Assembly: GCF_003202285.1 (NCBI RefSeq)
Contig: NZ_MASW01000003.1
Location: forward strand, 1-64,000
Direction: 5' to 3'
From: Prauserella muralis
GTDB taxonomy: Bacteria; Actinomycetota; Actinomycetes; Mycobacteriales; Pseudonocardiaceae
Length of the DNA: 64,000 nucleotides
The notes below the pieces were generated by a model. It saw only the letters and a list, made by a program, of their open reading frames with translations. It did no database searches and was not told the DNA's origin. The translations under genes and the position numbers were made by a program. Shown here piece after piece: positions 49,914-58,618 of the stretch (positions within the stretch are counted from its first letter, which is position 1; the number at the start of each line of letters is the position of its first letter).

Positions 49914-52900
49914 CCAGCCGTCGCCTCGCGCGCGGGCTGCGGACCGTCAGCGCCGCCGGGACTCTCGCCGGCCTGACCGTGGGCTATCCAGCGGCGCTAC
50001 TCGGGCTCGGAGCTGACCCCCGTAGCCTCCTGCCGACGACCTGGCCACCCGCCGAGGAGTTCCTGTCCTGGGCGTGGACGGAACTGCGGTGGGCATGGCG
50101 GACGGGCGAGCTCGTGCTCGACCTCCTGCTCGCCGCGGGCTGGCTGGCCTGGCTCGTCCTGGTCTACCTGATCGTCACGGAGCTGGCCGTCCAGCTACGA
50201 CAGGGAACCATGGCGGTGCACCGTCTCCCGGCGGTGTCGGCGCGGCGCTGGATCGCCGGCCTGGTCGCCTCGGTGATCCTGCTCGGCGCTGCCACCCCGG
50301 CCAATGCCGCACCAGGTCCAGCCGCCACGGTCGTGGCCACCGGGCCGCAGCGGCCGGACGCACTACCGCAGGCCGGTTTCCCCACCGCACCCACGGCCAC
50401 CACCGCGCAGCCGCCACCCGAGCCCACCACCGGGCTCGCGCGCTGCCCCCGGCTCACCGTGGTCCACGGCGACACCCTGTGGGGCCTGGCCGAAACCCAC
50501 CTCGGCGACGGCCGCCGCTACCCCGAGATCGTGGCACTGAACCGCCCTCGACTCACCGCCGGAGCCGACGTCCTGGAACCGGGCTGGGAACTAGCGATGC
50601 CCCCGGATGCCGTCAACCTGCCCGATCGGTCCGCGGCACCGTGCGTGGAGCAGCGCACGGTCGAGGTCCACCCCGGAGACACCTTGTCCTCGATCGCCGC
50701 CCGCGAACTCGGCGACCCCGACCACTGGCCCGCGTTGTACGCAGCTAACTACCGCCACCCCCAACCGGACGGCCGCGCCCTGCTCGACCCCAACCTCATC
50801 CTGCCCGGCTGGATGCTGATCATCCCCACCACGCCCGACCGCACGACCCCCAATACACCCCAGGACGAGCAGAAACGCGCCGACAACGAACGTGTCGACC
50901 CCGGCGCCACGGAGCAGCAGGGCGATCACCACGGTCAACCCGGCGACCCGCACGAACCGTCCCGCGACGCCGCCTCGACATCGCCGGTGCCGGAGAGCGA
51001 CCCTCGTGCTGCACCCGATCCGCATCCGGGAACGGGCATCAGCGTAGGCACCGGCGCGTTCGTCGGGCTGGGCCTGGCGGCACTGATCACCGCGGCGCTC
51101 ATGACGGTGCTCCTGTGGCGGCGTCGTACCTACCGACCGGGCAGCGGGCTACGCGACGAGACCCCCGCAGCGCCGGTGGTGCGCGCCCTACGCCTCGCCC
51201 ACGACCAGGCCACCCTGCCGCGCGATCAGGATGGTGAACTGCTCTCGTCGGCGCCCGCCGGCGCCGTCCCAGCAGAGGCCGCCACTCGTGCCCGCGCGCA
51301 CGACACGGCCACCGCAGTCCTATCGGCCGGTAACGACACAGTCCTCGGGATCCGGGACGGGCAGGCGATCGCCGTGGATTTGGCCCGGACCCGCGGGCTC
51401 GGCCTGGCAGGACCGGGAGCCGCAGCAGCGGCGCGGGCGCTGGTCGTGAACCTGCTCGCAGCCAACGCCAACGCCGACGCCACCGCGGCCCGCGTCGTCA
51501 TCCCCGCAGACGACATCAGGAGCCTGCTCGGTGAGCACGACACCGTCGAACACTCCCCAAGCCGGCTGCGGATCGTCGCCAGCCTCGACCACGCCCTCAA
51601 CGAGCTGGAAACCGAGCTGCTGACCCGCACTCGGACCGGCGGCCCGACAGCAGCCGACCGTTCCCCAAGCACGGTAGTGCTGGTAGCGACACCGGAAGCT
51701 CACGCCCAGCAACGCCTGCAGGCCGTCCTCGAGCACGGCGCCGAACTCGGCCTCGCCACCGTCCTCATCGGAGAATGGCCTCCCGGCGGGACGGTCTGGC
51801 TACGCGCCGACGGCACCGTGGAGACCACCAGCCACAACCTCATCGACATGCTCGCCGGCACCCGGCTGTTCACCCTGCCCAGCGCCGACGCCCGAGACCT
51901 CCTCGACCTGCTCGGCACTGCCGACCGAACCCAGGAACCCTCCGGCACCGGCGCGGCTGACCCTGACCAGTTCGAATTCCTTGCCGACCCACCAGACCCG
52001 GCCACCGAGCACTCTGCCCGGCCCGATCCCGCCCCGACGGCACCCCTGCCGACGGTCGAGGTCACCGTGCCCGAAAGTCCGGCACACCCACACGCCGAAC
52101 ATGCCCCGCACACCCTCGGCGCACCTGCTAGCAACGCCACCGACCCGGGCTCAGACGAGACGGCCATGCGCGTGTCCCTGTGCGTGCTTGGCAGGCTCCA
52201 CCTCTACTGGTGTAACGGTCAGGACACCACGGACCTGATCGACGCCATCGCCCCGAAACAGCGCGAAATCCTGACCTACCTTGCCCTGCATTCAGGCGGG
52301 GCGCGCTCCGACGCCGTGACCGCGGCGATCTGGCCCGACACCCGCGGGCGACGGCCACGCAACACCTTCCACGTCACCGTCTCGCAACTCCGCAAAGGCG
52401 TCCGCGCCGCCACCGACGACCCACCGCACGACCTCATCGTCGTCCACGACGGCTACTACACCCTCAACCCCGACCTCGTCACGGTCGACCTCTGGCACCT
52501 CCGTGACGCCCTGCGCAGCTACCGCGACGCCAGCGACGAAGCGCATCGACACCAGGCGCTCGAACGCGTCGTCGACCTCAATCACGGCCCCCTGGGCGCC
52601 GACATCACCGCGGAATGGATCGAAGCACCCCGCGAAGCCCTCCGCCGCGAGATCCTCGACGCCATCAGCGCGCTGATCCGCCTCCAGGGCAAGGGCCGCG
52701 ACGAGCGCAAACTCGCCCTCCTCGAACTGGCCCGCGGACTCGACGAATACAACGAGGCCATCTACCGCGACATCGCTCGCACCCTGGCCCGGCTCGGCCA
52801 ACCCGACGCGATCCCCCGGACCCAGAAACTCCTCACCGACACTCTCGACGAGATCGACGAACGCCCCACCCGCGACACTATCGCGCTCATGCAATCTCTC

Positions 52901-52996
52901 CAGCGCGCTGCCGAGCCCCAGCCACCGGCGAAACCGGCCCAAACACAAGCCGCCGCGAAACGCAAAGCGGCACCCACCGCCCGGTCAAGCGAATAG
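49910..52996 (+). CDS. LysM-BTAD membrane regulator protein
   Basis: A 1028-residue protein. Hydrophobic segments lie near 15-31, 65-90 and 105-123. Two LysM-like domains are near 181-225 (VVHGDTLWGLAETHLGDG) and 250-300 (VEVHPGDTLSSIAARELGDP), a transmembrane segment is near 383-402, and a poorly conserved cytoplasmic stretch follows. A winged-helix DNA-binding domain is near 753-860 (VLGRLHLYWCNGQDTTDLID, KQREILTYLALHSGG) with a BTAD domain at 865-1005. Such proteins recur at actinobacterial Tad loci and could link wall contact to gene control. The function is not demonstrated. Confidence 0.8.
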   Translation: MTSRRLARGLRTVSAAGTLAGLTVGYPAALLGLGADPRSLLPTTWPPAEEFLSWAWTELRWAWRTGELVLDLLLAAGWLAWLVLVYLIVTELAVQLRQGTMAVHRLPAVSARRWIAGLVASVILLGAATPANAAPGPAATVVATGPQRPDALPQAGFPTAPTATTAQPPPEPTTGLARCPRLTVVHGDTLWGLAETHLGDGRRYPEIVALNRPRLTAGADVLEPGWELAMPPDAVNLPDRSAAPCVEQRTVEVHPGDTLSSIAARELGDPDHWPALYAANYRHPQPDGRALLDPNLILPGWMLIIPTTPDRTTPNTPQDEQKRADNERVDPGATEQQGDHHGQPGDPHEPSRDAASTSPVPESDPRAAPDPHPGTGISVGTGAFVGLGLAALITAALMTVLLWRRRTYRPGSGLRDETPAAPVVRALRLAHDQATLPRDQDGELLSSAPAGAVPAEAATRARAHDTATAVLSAGNDTVLGIRDGQAIAVDLARTRGLGLAGPGAAAAARALVVNLLAANANADATAARVVIPADDIRSLLGEHDTVEHSPSRLRIVASLDHALNELETELLTRTRTGGPTAADRSPSTVVLVATPEAHAQQRLQAVLEHGAELGLATVLIGEWPPGGTVWLRADGTVETTSHNLIDMLAGTRLFTLPSADARDLLDLLGTADRTQEPSGTGAADPDQFEFLADPPDPATEHSARPDPAPTAPLPTVEVTVPESPAHPHAEHAPHTLGAPASNATDPGSDETAMRVSLCVLGRLHLYWCNGQDTTDLIDAIAPKQREILTYLALHSGGARSDAVTAAIWPDTRGRRPRNTFHVTVSQLRKGVRAATDDPPHDLIVVHDGYYTLNPDLVTVDLWHLRDALRSYRDASDEAHRHQALERVVDLNHGPLGADITAEWIEAPREALRREILDAISALIRLQGKGRDERKLALLELARGLDEYNEAIYRDIARTLARLGQPDAIPRTQKLLTDTLDEIDERPTRDTIALMQSLQRAAEPQPPAKPAQTQAAAKRKAAPTARSSE

Positions 52997-53993
52997 CGGA
53001 AGAAATGCGCTATAATAGCGTCGCTATTCCGCGATCACGTTCTCTATTGAAGCGCAATCACATTGCTGGCGACATTTCTCAACGAATGCCATGGCCGTGC
53101 TTCAATGCCCTTTTAGGTCTCATTGCCACCGATATGACTGCGCGCCGATCTCCCTTCCGATCCCATTACCAATCCCCTTACGAATGGCCATACCTCCTAG
53201 ACAAGTAGAGGCACGCCGACAGCCAGAGTGCAGGCCAGGGGAGCGCTGAACCCTACCAACGACACCCCGAACTTAAGTGCAAACAGGAAGGTGAACAGTA
53301 CGGGATGGGTGCGGTGATAGAGGCGGGCAGGGGGGACGGTGGAGACGGTCGGAAGGTGTAAAACTGCTGGTAGATGACGTGCGTGCATCTGGAAGGCCGT
53401 ACCTGAAGCCAGGCTTCAAGCCACCCAACTGACCGGCCAAGGACGTCGTTTCATCGGCCCGCTCTCCAGGCTGCCCTTCTTCCTTGCAAATATCCACAGT
53501 GGACATAACATCCGATCGTCCAAATGTCAGGTGCGCGTCCGGTTGTACCCATCGGTCGAACCAGGCGAAAAAAATCACAAACAGATAACGCTCTCTCAAT
53601 AATAGTTGACGATAAAGCACAAATGAGGGAGTATATAAGTACAGCGGAACACGGAGACGGGAGAGACCGGGGAGGCCCAGTCACCCGATCAATACACGAT
53701 CTGCTTCTCGCGATCTTTGATAGCCGAATATGCTGAAACCTCGTGGTGAATATGTGCGAGATATGGCACGTGCCGACCGTCATGGTGCGTGACCGATAGC
53801 GTCTCACCGCGTGCCCTAGTGCCGATTGACGTCACGAGCGCGATGGCTGAGAAGCCATGCGCGCGTGGATAGATCGGGCGGATTGACAATCCGGACGACG
53901 CGTAGCCCAGCGAAATCGCCGCTACGCTTGCAGCGCTAGGGGGACAACCGGTGATGTAGGTACGGGGTAGAGGCATGGTCGGTAAAGAGTGGC

Positions 53994-54176
53994 CCAGCGG
54001 TAACGCTGGATAGCGGCGGCAGTAGCCGCCGCAAGCGGACGGTCCTAACCCGTCCCGCCCGAATATGAGACTCGCCGGAAGATACCGACACCCGATATAC
54101 CGGGTAGGCGACTAACCGTCACAAGCGGGGCAGGGAACGGCAGGCGAGCGCGGGTATCTCATCACCCGTAATGAGA
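53994..54176 (+). ncRNA. Candidate structured RNA with five consecutive hairpins
   Basis: Hairpins: CCAGCG-GTAA-CGCTGG (53994-54009, GNRA loop), GCGGCGGC-AGTA-GCCGCCGC (54013-54032), GCGGACGG with CCGTCCCGC (54035-54058), ACCCG/CGGGT (54090-54105), and TCTCAT/ATGAGA (54157-54176). In the last, CGGGT (54151) can pair instead with ACCCG (54164), excluding the first fold. Strand and expression are not known; plus is assumed because the next genes are on plus. Confidence 0.4.
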
Positions 54177-54253
54177 CCAAACGAGAGCGCGTCACCGGTG
54201 CGCGTTGTGAGAGGACGACGTACGGCAGGCGACACATACCAACGTGAGACGGT

Positions 54254-54315
54254 CGGGCACGGTCGGCAGGTAGAGCATGCGAACACGGTTCGCCACTACC
54301 GGCCGACCGTGCCCG
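54254..54315. repeat. Large stem-loop, 20-base arms
   Basis: Arms starting GGGCACGGTCGGC at 54255 and ending GCCGACCGTGCCC at 54314, with one mismatch. The 22-base loop contains a smaller hairpin (GCGAA/TTCGC). It lies 57 bases before a small gene and could be a terminator or attenuator. Confidence 0.6.
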
Positions 54316-54371
54316 TGCCGTGTCCGTTGGGACAAAGACATGTCAACCCTGGTTAAGAAACGGGAGGGATT

Positions 54372-54728
54372 ATGTGCGCCATATTCCGCAACCGTAGCGA
54401 TGGCTGGTGGAAACTGGGCGCAATCCTTGCGCACGGCGACGAGTTCGCGAACACGTCGGGCACGCTACGCGGCACGCGTCGCCCGACGGGTACCGGCAGG
54501 CTCCCAGCGCCGTGGGTCAAGCGCTTTCGCCACGACCGCGACGGTCACGGCGTAGGCCCAGGTATCGACTATGTCGTCTACAGCTACGCAACCCCCATAG
54601 CGTGGCATATCCCCGGCCAGGGGTGGACTGTGCCCACCGAAACCTATTCAGTGACGACGACCCGTCATCAGCGCGCCGTGAATCTGGCGATTTATCACCG
54701 CGCGGACGCAATGGCGGACGCTGCCTAA
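54372..54728 (+). CDS. Hypothetical phage/plasmid-type protein
   Basis: A 118-residue protein with DYVVYSYATPIAWHIPGQGW and TETYSVTTTRHQRAVNLAIY. I recall this pattern from short proteins of actinobacteriophages and plasmids; the function is unknown. A GGGAGGGAT site supports the ATG. Followed by a terminator-like hairpin at 54747. Confidence 0.65.
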   Translation: MCAIFRNRSDGWWKLGAILAHGDEFANTSGTLRGTRRPTGTGRLPAPWVKRFRHDRDGHGVGPGIDYVVYSYATPIAWHIPGQGWTVPTETYSVTTTRHQRAVNLAIYHRADAMADAA

Positions 54729-54746
54729 TCGTCGAGTGAGCGTGAG

Positions 54747-54782
54747 TAAGGGTGAGCACGCAAATACGTGTGCTCGCCCTTA
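54747..54782. terminator. Stem-loop after the 54372 gene
   Basis: TAAGGGTGAGCAC pairs with GTGCTCGCCCTTA with one G-T-type mismatch and a 10-base loop. It starts 19 bases after the stop. Confidence 0.65.
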
Positions 54783-54869
54783 GTGTCAGCTATACCGCAT
54801 TTCCACGTGAATTGGAATTCGACCCACGGGTGAAGTCTGCCCAAAATCAGAAAGGAATGGTTCGCCGAT

Positions 54870-55118
54870 ATGTGCATCGATCCTTTCCAATATCCCGGTC
54901 CCCGCAACGAATGCGAGGCCATTTCGTTCGCGAACGCCCACGGCTATGAGTGGGCTTACCTCGACACGATGCGCCGCGCTGGTCGCAATCCCCGACACGT
55001 GCCCGACGGCTGGCCATTCGCGTGGCTGCAATATTGCCGGTCCCGTCGCCGCAGCATGGCAATACGTGAGGCCTTTGACTATTGGCAGGAAAACGCAACA
55101 TTACCGGGCTTGTCCTAG
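54870..55118 (+). CDS. Small hypothetical protein
   Basis: An 82-residue protein, MCIDPFQYPGPRNECEAISF at the start and IREAFDYWQENATLPGLS at the end. No family recognised. An AGAAAGGAA site lies somewhat far upstream. It is bounded by hairpins on both sides. Confidence 0.5.
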   Translation: MCIDPFQYPGPRNECEAISFANAHGYEWAYLDTMRRAGRNPRHVPDGWPFAWLQYCRSRRRSMAIREAFDYWQENATLPGLS

Positions 55119-55129
55119 GGGTTTCGGTG

Positions 55130-55150
55130 ACGCACGGCTAATCCGTGCGT
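55130..55150. terminator. Short stem-loop ACGCACGG-CTAAT-CCGTGCGT
   Basis: Perfect 8-base arms and a 5-base loop, 12 bases after the preceding stop. A wider GGTTTC/GAAACC pairing (55120 and 55174) can enclose it. Confidence 0.55.
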
Positions 55151-55224
55151 TGGCCGTGACCACTGGGCCAAAAGAAACCGAAATGAAGTCATCGGAATTC
55201 AACACAGGGGAGAGGTGTGCCCAC

Positions 55225-55620
55225 ATGCAGTGCGACGTGTCCATTCGATACAACCAACTTGCGGGCGCATTGAGCGTTCCCGACGGCGGCTTTTCGATCA
55301 TCCCTTCCACGGGCGCGAACGTCACACGCGGGTACGCGGTGTCCGTGCATCCCGAATGTGAGCGCGTACTCCCCGGGATCGTTCAGGCAAGCGATCTCGC
55401 ACGATACGCCGACGAACACGCGGCGACGCTCGCATTGCCGGGCCGTGTGTTCGGTGGATGGCGAGATCCAGAAAGCGGCGCCGCGTTCCTGGACGTGTCC
55501 GTTGTCGTGCCAGAACTAGGCGACGCCCTGACGCTGGCGCAGGCACACGGCCAACTCGCGGTTTTCGACTTCTTGGCACTGACGTCGGTCCCGGTGACCT
55601 CGGTTCCGGCGGCCGCCTGA
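55225..55620 (+). CDS. Hypothetical protein
   Basis: A 131-residue protein with YAVSVHPECERVLPGIVQAS and FLDVSVVVPELGDALTLAQA. No family recognised. I prefer the ATG at 55225, which has AGGGGAGAGG at a good distance, over ATG 55183. Confidence 0.6.
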   Translation: MQCDVSIRYNQLAGALSVPDGGFSIIPSTGANVTRGYAVSVHPECERVLPGIVQASDLARYADEHAATLALPGRVFGGWRDPESGAAFLDVSVVVPELGDALTLAQAHGQLAVFDFLALTSVPVTSVPAAA

Positions 55621-55652
55621 TGCCGCGATCACAGCCAGAGGGAGGAGACGCC

Positions 55653-55838
55653 ATGGCGAAACACGACATGACGTGCGAGGAACGGCAGGTCGCCGAACGT
55701 GCACAACGGACGCTCGCGGAAGCGCAGCTCCGATACGGCGTGCGCCTCCCCCGCGAAGCGCTGGAACACCTACGCGCCATGGCTCACGTGAACGCCGACG
55801 GAGGCAACGGCGTGTCTGGAGACGGGAGAACGCAATGA
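55653..55838 (+). CDS. Small hypothetical protein
   Basis: A 61-residue helical protein (CEERQVAERAQRTLAEAQLR). An excellent GGAGGAG site precedes it. The stop overlaps the next start (ATGA). Confidence 0.6.
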   Translation: MAKHDMTCEERQVAERAQRTLAEAQLRYGVRLPREALEHLRAMAHVNADGGNGVSGDGRTQ

Positions 55839-56086
55839 GCAATGATCGTGATGCGGCATACCGTATCGGCTGGGTAGCGGGCTACGGGCTCGGTATGGCC
55901 ACACAGTCAAGCGACGCCACGCCCTACCACGATATGCATACGCCTTGGTCCAACTATGTGCCCGCGTGGATCGACGAGGCGGATAGCAAGCACACGGGCG
56001 AACAGCGCAAGCCCTTCGAGGCCTTGTTCCGCGCCGGATTCAACGACGGACTCACGCGAGCGAAAGACCACGGGGGAGCTGCCTGA
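55835..56086 (+). CDS. Small hypothetical protein
   Basis: An 83-residue protein with YRIGWVAGYGLGMATQ and KPFEALFRAGFNDGLTRAKD, a pair of similar glycine-containing helices. No family recognised. Coupled to the preceding gene. Confidence 0.6.
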   Translation: MSNDRDAAYRIGWVAGYGLGMATQSSDATPYHDMHTPWSNYVPAWIDEADSKHTGEQRKPFEALFRAGFNDGLTRAKDHGGAA

Positions 56087-56134
56087 CGGCGGCGCGGCTG
56101 AGTGAGCAGGCAACACGCGAGAGGAGATCAGAGC

Positions 56135-56473
56135 ATGGACTACTACGCCGCGCAGGTCGCCCAGCTCGGCGAGTCGGATCGCTACCGGCTCAAGATCACG
56201 AGCGACAACGGTGAGAGCAAGTGGCTGCGCATCACACCCGGCCAGCTCACGCGCATCGCGCGCATCCTGGCCGAGGGCGACGAGGAGGGCCACGAGACGA
56301 CGGGTAGCGAGCTGACCGTTTACCTGGTCGGCGAGGACGACACAGCCGCCCGGGAAAGCATGGTGTTCGACGACCACGACACGGCGGAGCGCCACCGTGA
56401 CGAGAACGAGCCCGGGGCAAAGGTCTACAGCGCAAGCGCAACGGTCGACTTCACCACGCTAGAGCCCGCGTGA
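56135..56473 (+). CDS. Small hypothetical protein
   Basis: A 112-residue protein, MDYYAAQVAQLGESDRYRLK then WLRITPGQLTRIARILAEGD. No family recognised. GAGGAG lies 8 bases before the ATG; an in-frame ATG at 56102 has no such site. Confidence 0.6.
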   Translation: MDYYAAQVAQLGESDRYRLKITSDNGESKWLRITPGQLTRIARILAEGDEEGHETTGSELTVYLVGEDDTAARESMVFDDHDTAERHRDENEPGAKVYSASATVDFTTLEPA

Positions 56474-56482
56474 TCGACGGAG

Positions 56483-56503
56483 CCGCACGTCCCGTACGTG
56501 CGG
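56483..56503. terminator. Short stem-loop CCGCACGT-N5-ACGTGCGG
   Basis: Perfect 8-base arms, 9 bases after the preceding stop and 33 before the next start. Confidence 0.55.
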
Positions 56504-56536
56504 TTGGCGGGCTTACACGAACGAGAGGACAGGGCG

Positions 56537-56758
56537 ATGCACAGTGTGCCCATGATTAACGGACGGTGCTGGGAATGGAAGACGCCAAACGGCTGGGAAT
56601 ACCAGGCTATCTCCCTTAATGGTGTCGAATCGGTCCGGCTCTATTTCAAGACCCCGGGCGCAAAGGATTGGTTGTTTGGGCACGAGCGGCCGACCGAGGG
56701 CCGTTCGGCGAAATCTGTCGCTGAGGACATGTTCCGGTCTACAACACGTTCGGGATAG
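56537..56758 (+). CDS. Small hypothetical protein
   Basis: A 73-residue protein with CWEWKTPNGWEYQAISLNGV and VRLYFKTPGAKDWLFGHERP. No family recognised. ATG 56537 has a purine-rich site (GAGAGGACAGGG). Confidence 0.55.
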   Translation: MHSVPMINGRCWEWKTPNGWEYQAISLNGVESVRLYFKTPGAKDWLFGHERPTEGRSAKSVAEDMFRSTTRSG

Positions 56759-56780
56759 CTGTGGGAGCGAGGAAACAACA

Positions 56781-57113
56781 ATGTCGACGCTAGAAAGCAA
56801 ACCTGCGATGCCAAGGGTGGACGTTGAAATTCACTACGCGCACGGTGGCTTCATCATGCGGGACGACACGTATGGCGAGCAGGACGCCGACAGTGCGGCC
56901 GTCTTTGCCGATGACGGCACCTGCATTGTCGCGGTGAACCGCGCTGCACGTGGCGGATGGGCCATTGACTGTAGCGACTTCGGGCACGTGCTGACGCAAT
57001 CCGCCTACCGCCGCCGCTTCACCACCGTCACCGACGCCGCCGACTACGTGGCTGCGCGGATGGGTGTGATCCTCTGCCCTGTGGACGCGTACGAAGGATC
57101 GGCCACCGCGTAA
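56781..57113 (+). CDS. Hypothetical protein
   Basis: A 110-residue protein with VDVEIHYAHGGFIMRDDTYG and WAIDCSDFGHVLTQSAYRRR. No family recognised. GGGAGCGAGGA precedes it. A very large stem-loop follows 40 bases after the stop. Confidence 0.6.
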   Translation: MSTLESKPAMPRVDVEIHYAHGGFIMRDDTYGEQDADSAAVFADDGTCIVAVNRAARGGWAIDCSDFGHVLTQSAYRRRFTTVTDAADYVAARMGVILCPVDAYEGSATA

Positions 57114-57153
57114 TCGTCAGTTGCGCTTAGCCACTAGCCACTGAGCAGGCGAG

Positions 57154-57218
57154 CGGTTCCAACGGTGGTGTCCGTTGCGCGTCGAGGAGACGCGCACCGG
57201 ACACCACCGTTGGAACCG
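57154..57218. repeat. Very stable 65-base stem-loop, 21-base perfect arms
   Basis: Left arm CGGTTCCAACGGTGGTGTCC (57154 on) pairs perfectly for 21 bases with the arm ending at 57218. Inside, after a 2-base mismatch, a second stem GCGCGTC/GACGCGC closes a 5-base loop. It separates two groups of small genes and is the strongest inverted repeat in the window. Terminator is the simplest reading. Confidence 0.75.
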
Positions 57219-57266
57219 GTCCACTCGGGCATACTCCGAGTCCTCTAAACACGAAGGGAAAGGCAG

Positions 57267-57899
57267 ATGACGTCCAGCGACGTAACAACGGAGGACCTGA
57301 CGCTCCAGGTTGAGGCCGCAGAACGAGAGTTGGCCAAGTACAAGTCTCGGGTTCGCGATCGCGTGATCAAGGCATACCTTTACCGTGACCTCAATTTCGA
57401 AGCAGCCAATGAGGAGCTTGAGGAATTAGGGCTGGAGCCGTTCGAGATCGAGGACGAGGCCTACGGGTGGGTCAAGGTTTCCTGGCCGGTGACGGTGCGG
57501 GGAGTTGCGGATCCCGACGAGGCGCGGCGCATAGTGTCCTCAGCGATCGGGGCGTGGCATCAGGCGGCGGATGAGGTGGCACGCACCGTTGCCGGAATGT
57601 CCTTCTCGGCCGGGGAGTCAGCCATAGAGGTCGAATACTTTCGATTCGCCAGACGGTGTCGGAGTGAACCAATGGGCAAAACAGCATCAGAGTTGAGCGC
57701 AAAGGCTGATCGCGCGCTCACGCGAGCGCAGCTCGCCGACCGGCATGAAGCTGAACGTCTGCGGGCATATGTGAAGAACCTGCGCCGAGAGGTGCTTCGA
57801 ATGCGGCTATTCGAACATGGAAAGGCCATAGGGCGGCACAACGTGACTCTAGCGACCTTTCGCCAGTACCTACGGACTGTCAAGGGAGTATCGTCGTGA
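57267..57899 (+). CDS. Hypothetical protein, paralogue of the next gene in its N-terminal half
   Basis: A 210-residue protein. A helical N-terminus (AAERELAKYKSRVRDRVIKA) is followed by NEELEELGLEPFEIEDEAYG, KVSWPVTVRGVADPDEARRI and a C-terminal coiled coil with AERLRAYVKNLRREVLRMRL. The first 115 residues align with the gene at 57896. No family recognised. AGGGAAAGG precedes the ATG. Confidence 0.6.
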   Translation: MTSSDVTTEDLTLQVEAAERELAKYKSRVRDRVIKAYLYRDLNFEAANEELEELGLEPFEIEDEAYGWVKVSWPVTVRGVADPDEARRIVSSAIGAWHQAADEVARTVAGMSFSAGESAIEVEYFRFARRCRSEPMGKTASELSAKADRALTRAQLADRHEAERLRAYVKNLRREVLRMRLFEHGKAIGRHNVTLATFRQYLRTVKGVSS

Positions 57900-58273
57900 C
57901 GACCGTTGAACCCGAACTTTTCTCGCTGACAGAAGACCAGCGCCGGGACCAGCTACTCAAGAAACTGGCGCGTACTCGGCAAGAGTTGGAGGCGTTCCGT
58001 GATGACGTGCGCCAGCGGATCATCGATCGACATGAGCGGGGAGGCTGGTGCCGCCAGGGAACCGAAGATGCCTTGGCGGAGCTGGATCTCGCGCCCTACG
58101 AACTTGTGTTCAGCGGCAGGTGCCGTGTCGAGGTGACCTTTACGGTTCGCGACGCGCCAAACGAGGACGTCGCGCACGAGTGGGTGCATAGCGCTATCAA
58201 CGTGAGAAGCGACGACAGCGACGTCGAGATCGACAACTACGACACCTCCGTTGAAGAGATTGAGCGCGATTAG
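57896..58273 (+). CDS. Hypothetical protein, paralogue of the preceding gene
   Basis: A 125-residue protein from a GTG that overlaps the previous stop (GTGA). It has TRQELEAFRDDVRQRIIDRH, TEDALAELDLAPYELVFSGR and VEVTFTVRDAPNEDVAHEWV, matching the N-terminal domain of the 57267 protein in order and spacing. It lacks the C-terminal coiled coil. Confidence 0.6.
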   Translation: MTTVEPELFSLTEDQRRDQLLKKLARTRQELEAFRDDVRQRIIDRHERGGWCRQGTEDALAELDLAPYELVFSGRCRVEVTFTVRDAPNEDVAHEWVHSAINVRSDDSDVEIDNYDTSVEEIERD

Positions 58274-58281
58274 GTACATAA

Positions 58282-58518
58282 ATGTCGACACCTAACCTTC
58301 CTGAATTTCCCGACGAGATCGGCGCCGACGAGCCGGTCGTGTCCTTCTCTATTATTGAGTGCCGAAGCTGTGGTGAGCGGTCGCCGATGGTACGCACGGA
58401 CCCTTCTGATGGCTCCGACGAACATGCCTGGGACGCCGACCATATACAGCGCACGGGCCACGGCAGGTACTACGTATGGCGATTGTCTCGCCATACATCA
58501 CGAACCTTTATCTTCTGA
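58282..58518 (+). CDS. Small hypothetical protein with Cys pair
   Basis: A 78-residue protein with IIECRSCGERSPMVRTD and HAWDADHIQRTGHGRYYVWR. The pattern resembles short DUF7848-type proteins of actinobacterial plasmids that may bind zinc. Start 9 bases after the previous stop. Confidence 0.55.
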   Translation: MSTPNLPEFPDEIGADEPVVSFSIIECRSCGERSPMVRTDPSDGSDEHAWDADHIQRTGHGRYYVWRLSRHTSRTFIF

Positions 58519-58618
58519 CGCTTGCGTCAGAGCGTCGCCGGATGGCGACTGCGGCGGGCAACGTTGATTGAGGTGCTGACTTCCCCGAGTGGGGAGGCTG
58601 TCCGGAAAGGAGTCGCAA

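Larger units (their letters stand above)
52997..54371. other. About 1.37 kb without a supported gene; AT-richer in part
   Basis: No frame in this stretch has convincing codon use or a recognisable product. The first 250 bases are clearly AT-richer than the flanks and contain TATAAT at 53011 next to the palindrome AATAGCG-T-CGCTATT (53014-53028), and an 8-base inverted repeat ATTGAAGC/GCTTCAAT (53046 and 53099). Several stem-loops lie in 53994-54315. The composition change marks the start of the mobile-element-like right end. Confidence 0.6.

Noticed and set aside
53980-54060. tRNA-like look of GTGGCCCAGCGGTAACGCTGG
   Set aside because: It resembles a D-arm, but there is no T-loop GGTTCGA-type sequence, acceptor pairing or anticodon arm of the right size; it folds better as three independent hairpins.
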